A stretch of DNA of 64,000 nt, from the NCBI GenBank assembly GCA_020912385.1, contig CP087211.1, positions 806,001-870,000 on the forward strand, written 5' to 3'. Positions within the stretch are counted from its first letter, which is position 1; the number at the start of each line of letters is the position of its first letter. This stretch comes from Neofusicoccum parvum. Taxonomy: Eukaryota; Ascomycota; Dothideomycetes; Botryosphaeriales; Botryosphaeriaceae. The translations under genes and the position numbers were made by a program. Shown piece by piece: positions 13,175 to 25,600 of this stretch. The notes beneath the pieces were generated by a model, which was not told where the DNA came from, did no database searches, and saw nothing but the letters and a program-made list of their open reading frames with translations.

Positions 13175-14757
13175 CTACACACTCAAACTAAGTTCAACAC
13201 TGGAAATTTTACTTACCTGTGACAGCCGCTGAGTAGGTTCTAGGCCACCCGCCCCATAATCAGAACCACCTTCACCCACCATCGTCCCTGTCGGCCTCGA
13301 TGCGCTGTCCCTGAACGTCGGGTGGAACGCGTTGTTATCCGCACTCGCATCCCAGCCCAGCGTCTCCTCCTCCCCATCTTCACCTGCTGGATCCCACCGC
13401 GCGTCATCATCACCTTCGTCCTGCGGTACGAAGAGCGGCTCGTCTTCGTCGTTTCTAACCTGGCTCTCTTGCTGCGACGGCCTGACTGCAGAGCCAGGTG
13501 GTGCCTTGCGCTGGCGGGTAGGCGGCCGGGATACCGGGGCGGCCGGCGGAGGCATTGCGGAGGTACGCTGTCTACCGGTGACGGAGGTGGTGGATTGTGC
13601 AGTTACGGACTGCGCTCGTGAAGTGTTGTTGGAGCGGGCAGCAATCATGCGAGGTGTGCTGCTGGTGCTATTGTTCTGGCCTTGGTAGTCGCCGATGGTC
13701 ATGAGGGTAAATTCACAGAGAATGCCGATGTTGGTATTGCTGTAACTAAATTGCAGGGGTCTCGTGGGCTGCGAGTAGTAGGCGTGGACGGAAGCGCGCA
13801 GGTGGTCGGCGTGTGTAACGATGGATTTGAAGTCCTTGACGCTGATAACGAGGTGCATCTGCTCAGCGGCGGCGAAAGTCTCGAAGTCGGCGGTGCTGAG
13901 CGAGACGGCGGTTTGAAGGGGTTGCTTTAGGATTTCTATGGGGTGGTTAGAGTAGTGCTGAGAAAAGTGGCGAGGTGCTGAATTGTTGCCTTTGCCGTTG
14001 CTGATCTTCTCGGTGAAGCTGGTGTACGTCACTCGTCCATCTTCGGCGTAGATATCGAGCTGCTCGGTCTTGGGGCCGAAGTACTCTATGACCTCTTTGA
14101 GGGCAGACGAATGTATTGACCAGCGGTTGTGGGCAGATTGCTTGTCGAACAAGGCATGCATCACTTCCACAGACTCGTAGGTCAGCTTGTAGGTCTTAGT
14201 TACTCCTGGTCATTCCGTCAGCGTCAAGGCGAGAAAACGAGCAAAGCACATATCGTGCCTTGGTTGGAGAGCATCTTGATGATGAGGCGGCATTCCGTTT
14301 CGTCAGGCCTGTCCTGCAGCGTGACTTCGCAACGGTCTACGGTAGTATCCCTTCCTCGCGGATCTAATATGCGCCCTTTGAACACAGACAGAAGCGCCTG
14401 GAGGATGTCAGTGCGGAGACGTGGGAGTTCCGCGCGGGCGGCAGACCTTGTTGTAGATGCGACAGGTAAAGCGGCCGTCGCCATTGCTCGTGGCGGGGGC
14501 GAATGTGTAGTGGGAGAAGAACTTGGCGGCGTCTAGAGCCGCGGAAGCGTAGGCGGATTTGGACGAGTTGAGAGCAGTGAGAGAGAGCTGCAGGAGGAAA
14601 TCATCGGTGGGTTTCTGCCTGAGGAACAAGGTATGCAACCTACCCTGTCCCGGCGGGCCTCAATGGAGACGGACTCGCTGAATTTGCCGAGGCACACCAG
14701 GGCGTCATGCAGGGCGGCCAGGGCCTCGGGCTGCAGGGTGAAGGCCAGGGCGACCAT
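13175..14757 (-). CDS. rad9: Rad9, subunit of the 9-1-1 DNA damage checkpoint clamp
   Basis: PCNA-like clamp subunit that, with Rad1 and Hus1, is loaded at damaged DNA and activates the ATR/Mec1 pathway in the nucleus. Exons on the - strand: 14757-14644, 14587-14447, 14397-14259, 14205-13990, 13935-13217. This joins hallmark segments such as LSLTALNSSKSAYAS, QGVTKTYKLTYESVE and NGKEILKQPLQT. The clamp domain spans about residues 1-290; the C-terminal tail is Pro/Ser/Thr-rich and acidic with many SQ/TQ-type sites, as expected for a kinase-regulated tail. Introns 3 (14206-14258) and 4 (13936-13989) need GC donors. The 3' end is uncertain: a perfect GTAAGT at 13216 either leads to an exon starting with a stop (443 aa) or is read through to a stop at 13175 (456 aa). 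The start is 218 bp from the divergent F-box gene. Confidence 0.9.
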
Positions 14758-14975
14758 GGCGCGGGGGTGGTGGGCGGGATGGGGTGGAGTCCAGGCAGGC
14801 GTGTCGCGGCGCGCGCTGGAGGCAGACGCGGCGGCGGCGCGTGGACGTCATCCGCCTCGGCCGTGCTGCCCCGGCCTAAACACAACAACCCCGACAGCTG
14901 CACCTCCATCCCAGCAACACCATCCCGCCGCGCAGATTTTGCAGCTTCCGCCTCCGCTGGGCGGCCGCCGCAAAG

Positions 14976-17062
14976 ATGCCGCTCGAAGTGCCCGAGGACA
15001 TCATGCATGTCCTGTGCGAAAAGCTCGCCGACGCCAAGGATTTCGACACTCTGTTCCAATGCGCCCTCACGGCCAAGCGCTTTGCCGTGCCAGCCTTGAC
15101 GAATCTCTATCGGTACCTTCCTCCACCCCGCCCTTCAGCCCTCCAATTCTGACCCACAGTCAGCTCTCACAACGAGTCTCCCGTTATTGGCGGCGGCGGA
15201 GACAGCTACATCTCGCCCGCGCACGCGCTACTCATGATCCAGAAATGGTCGATCATGTGGCGCTCCATCATCGCGTCCAGCATTGGAGCCACCGCTTTCC
15301 CTTACTGCCGCTACATCAAGACTCTAGACTTCAGAGACCTTAGCTACCTGCTAGAGGAAGATAAGTTCAGAACCGCATTGCGCGGCGATATCTCCAAGTC
15401 AGTTACTCCCATGCTTCTACTTCTGATGTGCTTCTGGGCGGACTTGTGATGAATACTCTCGCTAAACAGCCCCCGAGGAGGGAGTCTACTGATGTATTTA
15501 TAGGAAGTTCTTTGCTGGAGAGATGTCCCAGTTCAAGATCATGGCGCCCTCTAAGCCCGGTCGCAAGAAGCGGCCGGAGCCTTTCGACATCGATGCCGTC
15601 GTGGATGCCATTGGAGAAGGTATAAGTCCACCGCTTCCGTACCCTCTTCGCAGCCAGGGTATCCACTCAAAAAGATAATTGTATCATGAAGCTGACATGC
15701 TGTAGCCGTGACCCAGCACACGCCGTCCCTCGAGCAAATCACTGGAAATGGTGAGTCTTACCCATTTCTTCCCTCGCTAGCTCACTGATGCTACATTGCA
15801 GTCAAGCCAAGTGCACTCGTCAAGTGGGCCCCTAGACTCCCACGCTTGACATCACTCCAGCTGTGGGAGGGCAAGGCTCTCGGCGATCCTGCTGCACAGG
15901 AGGCTATCATCACCCACTGTCCGAAGTTCGATGCCCTTAGTTTCTACATCTGGTAAGCAATGCAGCACTTGGTTAGTACAATGCAAGAGACTATTGACGG
16001 CCCGATAGGAATGGCGAAGGGGTCGACCAACAGCTCGCTTCTTTCCTCACTGGACTTCAGCCCCAGCAGCTGCGATACTTTGAAAACATCAGTCATGCTG
16101 GCATCGGCGAGGGAACTTTGCTATCGCTTGGATCTCATGGGCAGTCACTCAAGTTTCTCAAGCTGGCCCTGAAGACCGATGCCCTGCCGCACCTGGGTTT
16201 GCTGAAGAACTGCACTGCGATCGAGAGCCTCGAGCTTGACCACATCGACGTCTTGATGGCCCCGACTGACCTTGAAGCCACGCAAAATGACGTCTTCCTT
16301 GAGGTTCGCGATTGGCTGGGTCAGTGCAAGAGTCTGCGCAGTCTCTTTTTCAAGGGATTCATTGCTGCCATCAAGCTGGTCACACCTATTCTTTATCAGG
16401 ATGATATCAAGCTGTCTCACTTGGGCCTTGACCAGTACTCGGCGCATGCTGCAACGGACTTCCATCTGGCCCTCGCACATCACTCTAGCCTCAAATGGCT
16501 CCATCTCACGGCAGAATCGGACGGAATGACAAGGGATGACATAGACCTCGTCCTTGAGACACTTGTGCAGCTGAAGCAGCTGACTCACATCAAACTCCTC
16601 GGCGTTTCCGACTTCTTCAACGACGAACACATCATCACACTTGCAAGGAACTTACCACACTTAGATGATGTCTACTTCACAAGTCTGCAGGTCGGCGATG
16701 CCATACTTCCCGAGCTTGCGAATCTCAAGGAGCTACGTCGCGTTGAGGTTGCCTCAATCAGTACATTCACCTTCGAGGGCCTGATCGACTTCGTTGATCG
16801 CCTTGGACCGGGCAACCGGGGCATCGAGTTCATGGTCAGCTCTGCGGAGCCTCAGAGCAAGCTTTCGGACGAGGAAGTGATGCAGATCAACCAGAGGTTC
16901 GCTGTCTACGTGGATGGAAAGCTGGACTACGTGCCTTACAGAGGTATTGTGCTGTTCAACGACGTCATGGCCATGGCCATGAGTGCGGCTGCCTTCTTTC
17001 ATGGCTAATGGGCGGCAGAACGGAACGAGTCCGATATTGATGACGAATCCGATTCAGACTGA
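14976..17062 (+). CDS. F-box-like / leucine-rich repeat protein
   Basis: Probable substrate receptor of an SCF-type ubiquitin ligase. Seven exons (14976-15112, 15164-15397, 15504-15619, 15706-15750, 15802-15952, 16009-16943, 17019-17062) keep frame throughout and give 553 aa. The N-terminus (LEVPEDIMHVLCEKLADAKD...TAKRFAVPALTNLYR) has the pattern of a fungal F-box: a proline early, then leucine/hydrophobic spacing and an Arg-Phe near the end. The rest contains repeated leucine-rich units (SLELDHIDVL, SLRSLFFKGF, LTHIKLLGVS). I favour the final intron at 16944-17018 because it has a CTAAT branch site and yields an acidic tail ERNESDIDDESDSD; without it the protein ends at 17008 with MAMAMSAAAFFHG. 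F-box families of this shape are numerous in fungi and the target is unknown. Confidence 0.75.
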
Positions 17063-17449
17063 GCTCCGCTAGCGCCTGGTCTTGCTTATTGCGCATCAAT
17101 CCAAGTATTGATAAGCTCCGATGCGATGGTGGCGGGGCACAAGCATTTGGAAAAGCAAAGGGGAATGCTTCATGGGTTAACGGTCTTGGCGTCAGAATTG
17201 TAAGATTGGGAAAAGATGCAAATCGACGATAGGGTTTCTTCAAAACGGGCGGCTTAATGGTTTTCTACTGCGAAGGATGGATAGCATGGGTCGGTGGGGA
17301 TAACTCGGTGGATGTTGTGCTCCAAGACGGCGATGACGTCCTCGTCTCGCTTCGACCCGCTGCGACAGCGGGGTCCAGTCTTGCGTTCAGGTGCAAAAAG
17401 AACAAACTTTTCCTCGACATCACGCGGCTCAAACAACGAGTTGGTAGCC
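17063..17449. other. Intergenic region, thi20 promoter
   Basis: 387 bp without a gene. I looked for the conserved blocks of the fungal TPP riboswitch (CTGAGA and the CTTGATCTGG-type block) because thiamine genes often carry one; neither is present here. Confidence 0.5.
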
Positions 17450-19521
17450 ATGAGCAGCAACCGAATCCTAGTGATAGCCGGCTCAGACAGCTCTGGCGGA
17501 GCGTACGTGCAAATCAATGCCTTGAAATGTGCCGTGTGTGATGGGCGGGCGTGGCACCACTGCAGGTCTCTCTGACTCTTCGTTTTCCAGTGGCCTCGAG
17601 GCCGACCAAAAAGTGATCGCGGCTCACGGATGCTATGCAATGACGGCGACGACTGCGCTGACAGCGCAGAACACTCAGGGCGTCTACGACATCCACCAGA
17701 CGCCTTCCGCCTTTGTCCGCAAGCAGATTGACGCGTGCATCGAGGACATCGGCGTCGACGTCGTCAAAACAGGTAGGATTAGCAACCAATCATTTTTCAG
17801 CTCCTCAACTCTATTATATTACTTCTCCTGAATTGTGGTTTGACGTTCCTCTCTCGCATTCAGGCATGCTGGCGTCGGCCTCGACGATTGAGGTCGTCGC
17901 CGACGCGTTGAAGAAGCACAACGTCCCTATCTCTGTCGTCGACCCAGTACGTTTGCTGTTGTTCCCATCTACCCAAAATCAAAGTCCTCTGTTTCATTGA
18001 CCTTACCCTCTCCGCACAGGTCATGGTCTCGACCAGCGGCGCCCAGTTGCTCCCTGAAGACGCCGTTGAGACGCTAATCACGCAGCTACTGCCGCTAACC
18101 ACGCTGCTCACGCCGAACCTGCCCGAGGCGCAGCTGATCCTCAAACGTGCTGGCAAGGCGGTTGGCGAGCCGAAGAGCATGGACGACATCGTTTCGATGG
18201 CGAAGGCGGTGCAGGCGCTGGGGCCGAAGTATGTGCTGCTGAAGGGTGGGCATGTGCCTCTGACGAAGGAGAGGGTTGTACCAGCGGAAGAGGCTGACAA
18301 GCATATCGTTCTGAATGTGCTGGCTGGAGCGGAGGAGGAGGTTGTGTTCGAGACCGGGTACTTGAAGTCGAAGAATACCCATGGGACTGGGTGCTCGCTT
18401 GCTTGTGAGTATAGTTTATCTTCTCCTCCTTGACTCCGTGTTCTCCATTCTCTTACACGACACAGCGGCTATCGCGTCAAGGTTGGCGTCCGGAATGGAT
18501 ATTGCACAGGCTGTGAAAACGGCAAATTACTACATCGAAGCAGGAATTCGTACCAGCAAGGACATTGGAAAGGGAAGTGGCCCCATCAACCACTTCCATT
18601 CAACGTACACATTGCCTTTTTCGCCGTCAGTTTTTTCTTTTCTCGCGGACAGACGTTCGTCTTTCGTGCAGTTGCTGACGACATGCCAGGGGCCGTTTCC
18701 TAGAGTACATTCTCGACAGGGAAGATGTAAAAGGCCCGTGGCGAGAGCACACACACCATTCGTTCGTGAAACAATTGGCAGACGGGTCCTTGCCGCTGGG
18801 GAAGTTCAGAAACTATCTCATTCAAGATTATCTCTTCCTTGTAAGCTGCCGCTCCTCAAGGTTTGGGTTATGTCACTGATATCTTGGTAGATCCAGTTTT
18901 CAAGAGCAAACGCGCTTGCTGCATACAAGGCAAAGAACCTGGACGACATCAACAAGTCGGCCAGGATCGTTCAACACATTCAGGAGGAGATGAGCCTGCA
19001 CATCAAGTATTGCGAAGGTTTCGGATTGACCAAAGCCCAGATTGAGAGCCACAAAGAGCACCCAGGTAAGTCTTCCAAATTACCATATGCTACATGACGT
19101 TGACTGTTTGCCCAGCATGCACCGCGTACACGAGGTACGTGCTTGACATTGGACAGTCAGAGGACTGGTTTGGCCTGCAGATAGCGCTTATGCCGTGCTT
19201 GATCGGGTACGGATACATTGCAAGGAGACTGTACGACGACCCGAAGACCAAGCGGGACGGCAACGCATATTGGAACTGGGTGGAGCAGTATGTCGCAGAG
19301 GACTACACAGACGCGGTCAGGGCCGGACTGGAGATCATCGAGAAGCACGCGGTGCTGCAGTCGCCGAGCAGGATCGAGCAGCTGGTTGAGATCTTCATCC
19401 ACGCAACGAAGGTAAGCCGTCCCTTGCTTGCGTTCATTTCAAATTGTCAGAACAAAGGGTGCTGAGAGGCTTGGCGCAGATGGAGACGGGCTTCTGGGAC
19501 ATGGGCTCGGGTTCTTTGTAG
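17450..19521 (+). CDS. thi20: Thi20: HMP/HMP-P kinase fused to TenA (thiaminase II-like) domain
   Basis: Bifunctional thiamine enzyme: the N-terminal ThiD-like domain phosphorylates hydroxymethylpyrimidine twice to give HMP-PP, and the C-terminal TenA domain salvages pyrimidine from degraded thiamine. Nine exons (17450-17502, 17591-17772, 17864-17946, 18020-18404, 18466-18625, 18690-18840, 18891-19065, 19116-19411, 19480-19521) give 508 aa. Kinase landmarks: ILVIAGSDSSGGAGLEADQK at the start, the catalytic GTGCS (in KNTHGTGCSLASAIAS) and LKGGH. The TenA part begins at GRFLEYILDRED; it holds the conserved cysteine in LHIKYCEGFGL and ends in METGFWDMG, the conserved C-terminal Glu/Phe-Trp motif. 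Order and length match yeast Thi20. Intron density is the highest in the window. Confidence 0.95.
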
Positions 19522-20081
19522 CTGGGTGGGCGGCAACGGTGTGCGGGAGGGCGGCAGATCTGCAAAGCCTGTCTTGGATGCGCGCAGCAGTCGCAGGCCC
19601 GGGCAGCGCGGCCGGGCAGACCAGATGGCGGTGGGAGGGCGAGGGCGAGGGCGAGGATTCCGTAGCCGCAGTTCGTACCGCGGTCGGCAGGGCGGCCAGA
19701 CAGGCTCTGGACCCTTTGACATGGGCGCGCAGGCCGCCGAGCTGGCCGTCGCGGCGTTTGACACTGTAGGGCTGTGCGCAGCCAATCACAGCGCTAGCGT
19801 GGCAGCCTAGGCAATTTTTCCGGGCCGAAGTTTTCTGCGTTGCCTTCGCCTCCCAGCCAGGGCTCCTGCCGCTTGCCAACAAAAAACATCCACCCACCCT
19901 TCCTCATCCGCACTGCGCTCCCTCCCTCTTCCACATCTTCCCTCTCTCCTTACATCCAGGCGCTGCGACCAGCTGCACCATCCTCCGACGTCACTTCACC
20001 TGCACAGCGACACGGAGCACCAGCGCGCAGCCCACGGTCCCTTTCTCAGCCCAGCCCGTCTTTACTGATCCAGTCGACACC
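19522..20081 (+). promoter_or_regulatory. dbp2 upstream region with CCAAT box and CT-rich tract
   Basis: 560 bp between thi20 and dbp2. A CCAATCA box, the site of the Hap/NF-Y complex, lies at 19782-19788, about 300 bp before the dbp2 start. From about 19915 to 19955 the + strand is strongly pyrimidine-rich, typical of highly expressed fungal genes just before transcription start. The assignment is from motif matches only. Confidence 0.45.
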
Positions 20082-22664
<2,583 letters not shown>

Positions 22665-25600
22665 ATGACTTGACCCACGTACTGCGAGCACCGCGCGGCT
22701 ACCTCACCTACGCACCAGCAACCATTGCGCAGCCCGGTAGGCTTTGACTTGTAATAGATACCTGCGTGCTCTGAGCTCAGGGCCGACGAGCCTCGGATCC
22801 TCATGGAAAAAAATACGGCGTTTTTCGGTTAGGTGTTTTATGCATAGATTAGGCTCTCCTTTCTTGCCTCTCATCGGCAGCGGCCGCCATCACGGCCTCA
22901 GATCATCGGCTTTTATGTTCGATAGGCAGGACACTTTTCGTCGTTCCACAGTCCTGGGGCAGTAAGGTTAAGAAGGGGATCGGTGGTTGAACAGATTGCG
23001 GCTCACTTCTTTAAGGATGCATTTTCAAAACGACGGCAACGATTATAGTTGCTGTAGCTACTGATAGAGGATTTTCCTTCTTCTTCTCTAGCTCTCTAGT
23101 AGTTAGATGGTCGAGTTCAATACAGTCATGTCTTTTCACATGCGAGGCACGCCATGGGTGAAGTCCGTGCCGCAGATAATAATTGGCAATCTACGCAGCC
23201 ACTGCCGTCGGCATTCATCCACGTACCGTGCCTCATCTCCGTTCTCCGGTGAGGCGGCAGGTTGATCAGTCAATTATCCCGCGCTGAATCGACGATTCAA
23301 TACAAAGCCGTGCTGCTCTTTTTCCATTCTGTGCTTTTTTTTGCGGCCCATAGCCAAGGCTTTCTATGTTTCTATTTACATCTCCATCAGTCCTCTCCTG
23401 TCTCGCCTCACGTTCTGGCCCGTCATTCTCCTCTTTCTCGTGCGTACCGCGTTCAACCGGCATATGCGTGGCCGTGCGGCGAGTCGTGCGAATATCATCA
23501 GAGATCTGCCATCATACCCGATCGAGGTGCTCGCTACGACGGCAAGTACGGTGTGCAAAAGGGTTCTCGGGGAAAACACTGAGCAGCGTGGTGCCCCTGC
23601 TTCTTTATTTTCTTTTCCCTCTCGCTCAGCTGCCCTCGATTATTCGCTCGGATCTCCGACAGGCCTTTTTTTTTTTTACCGGTGCACGGAGCACGCATTC
23701 GTTGCGGCGGGCGGTGGAGGCGGCGGCCGCCAGCACCCCGTCAGTGCGGCCTCTGAGCTCAAATATTGAACCCCACCTGCTTCTTAAAATTCCCGCCGGG
23801 CCTCGCGGTTTCGCAGATCACATTCTGTGCGTACGGTGGGGTTGGTGCGAGCTGCTGCTGAGTTGCTGCTGAAAGCTGCTGACTCTGCACTCGCACTTCA
23901 TCACGGGCCCCTCTTGGTTCCCTGAGTAAGACGGCGAGGAGTAATAGAAGGATGGAGATGAGCAATCCCATGCGTTCCCGTCCATCCATTCGGCTTCCTG
24001 GGTGTCTATTCTCCACACCTCGGCATTTGCCAAGGATGGCTCAGATCTTCCGTTCCCTTCACTCTTGTTGCTACGAATCGTCATTCTCCGGCCCGTCGTC
24101 ACAAGGCAGACACGACCGGAGAAATCACAAAGTGAAAAATCGCCATGGGCAAAAACACACAGACCAGCTATGATTGACGGTGGCCCTTCCGTCCGTTTCC
24201 ATACAGCCCACTTTCCAACCCTTCCCTCCCCCCTCCTTCTTTCTCGCCGATGAGCCTTTTCCCATCACGCACGTCGCGCACGCTCCAGGTCCCGCACACG
24301 CCCTGATGATGATTGCCTGCCTCCCATGCCCACTCACCCCCCTGCGCCGCCGCCGCAGTCGCCGCCTCCCCTGCCCTCTCTGCCTTGGCCAGTGATTCAG
24401 GGCAAAAGAAAAAAAAAATATGGGTACGTGTGTTGGTGGTCAGTGCCAGACCCAGCCAGCTCGTCTGGGTGAAGCCGCACGCACAGCACGGCAGCACGCA
24501 CCGCCCCTCTCTCTCGTCACCGCCTACGCCGTCCGTAGCCGCCCGCCCGCCCGCCCGCCTGTGCTCTGCTTCCCTCGCACCGCTGGGTCTCGGGCTCGGA
24601 CTCGGGCTCGAATGCTCATCAATGCGTTTCTTGCTCACCGCGGGGCCCGGTCTCTTGGGTCCTCTCCCCTTGAGGAAGGGACAAGGGATGGGGCGGGAAC
24701 ACGCTTTCTCGTGGCGTCCGGTGTCTGACGAAGCAGGTGTGGGGAAACGGTTGGCGGCGAAGTCAGCAGAAGAGGAAGAACAACAACAAAAAAAACCGGC
24801 GTGCACGGTGGCTCCATGCCCCCCCGTACCGAGTACCGCGCAGACGTGCTTCACGGGGTCAGTGGGTGGCAGTGTGGTGGGTAGTGTTCCAGTTCAGCTG
24901 GCTACGAGAGTACCGACGCTAGGCTGCGGGTGTTGCTCTAATTAGCTCACGAACCAAGGACCAAGCCGCAGCCGCAACACACGCAAGCAAAGAAGAGGCG
25001 GCGGCGGCGGATACGCACGGAGGTCGTGCGTGCGTTGAGGGCGTGCGTTGTCCGCTGTGCTGGTACCCGTCACGAGCGTGTGTTCTCTCGGGCTCGGGAT
25101 CACCCGTGGGGCGGCCCTTTTTTCTTCGCGTCCTGGTCTGGTTTTGTCAATGCCTGCGAGACGACGTTCAGCTGAGATGCGGTTCTTCTCTGCGTCCGTG
25201 TGTTTGCTGTGGTCGCCGACCTGAAGTGACGGCTGCTGCGGCGCAGGGGCCATGCTTGGGCAAGTGACGATCTGGTCAGGCGGAGCACACGTGGTGGAGC
25301 TGATCAGTTCTTGACTCTGGACGTGTTGTGGCAATGTGGTCACTGTCGCGGTGGGTTGAGGCGGTCGACCATTCACCGTCGCCGGACCAGAACTGCGCTG
25401 TGGAGTGTCGGAGCGGGGTGGGCGATTGGGAAAGGGCGAGCAAGCGAGGTGGCGGGTTTCCGCCGCGTCCTCGTCCGTCGTCGATCGGCGCTGAGAGATG
25501 GGTCGGGCGGGAACAGGGCGGACAGAGTTTGGGTTGGCACACGTCTATCGAAAATGCAGGATGCGCTCTTTGCGAATGCGAAGAGAACAAGTGGTGCGAA

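Noticed and set aside
14588..14643. A 29-nt intron in rad9 (GTAGGT to the first CAGGCAG)
   Set aside because: Too short for a fungal intron; the 56-nt version ending at CTGCAG gives the family sequence instead.
17063..17449. TPP riboswitch upstream of thi20
   Set aside because: The conserved CTGAGA and CTTGATCTGG-type blocks are absent.
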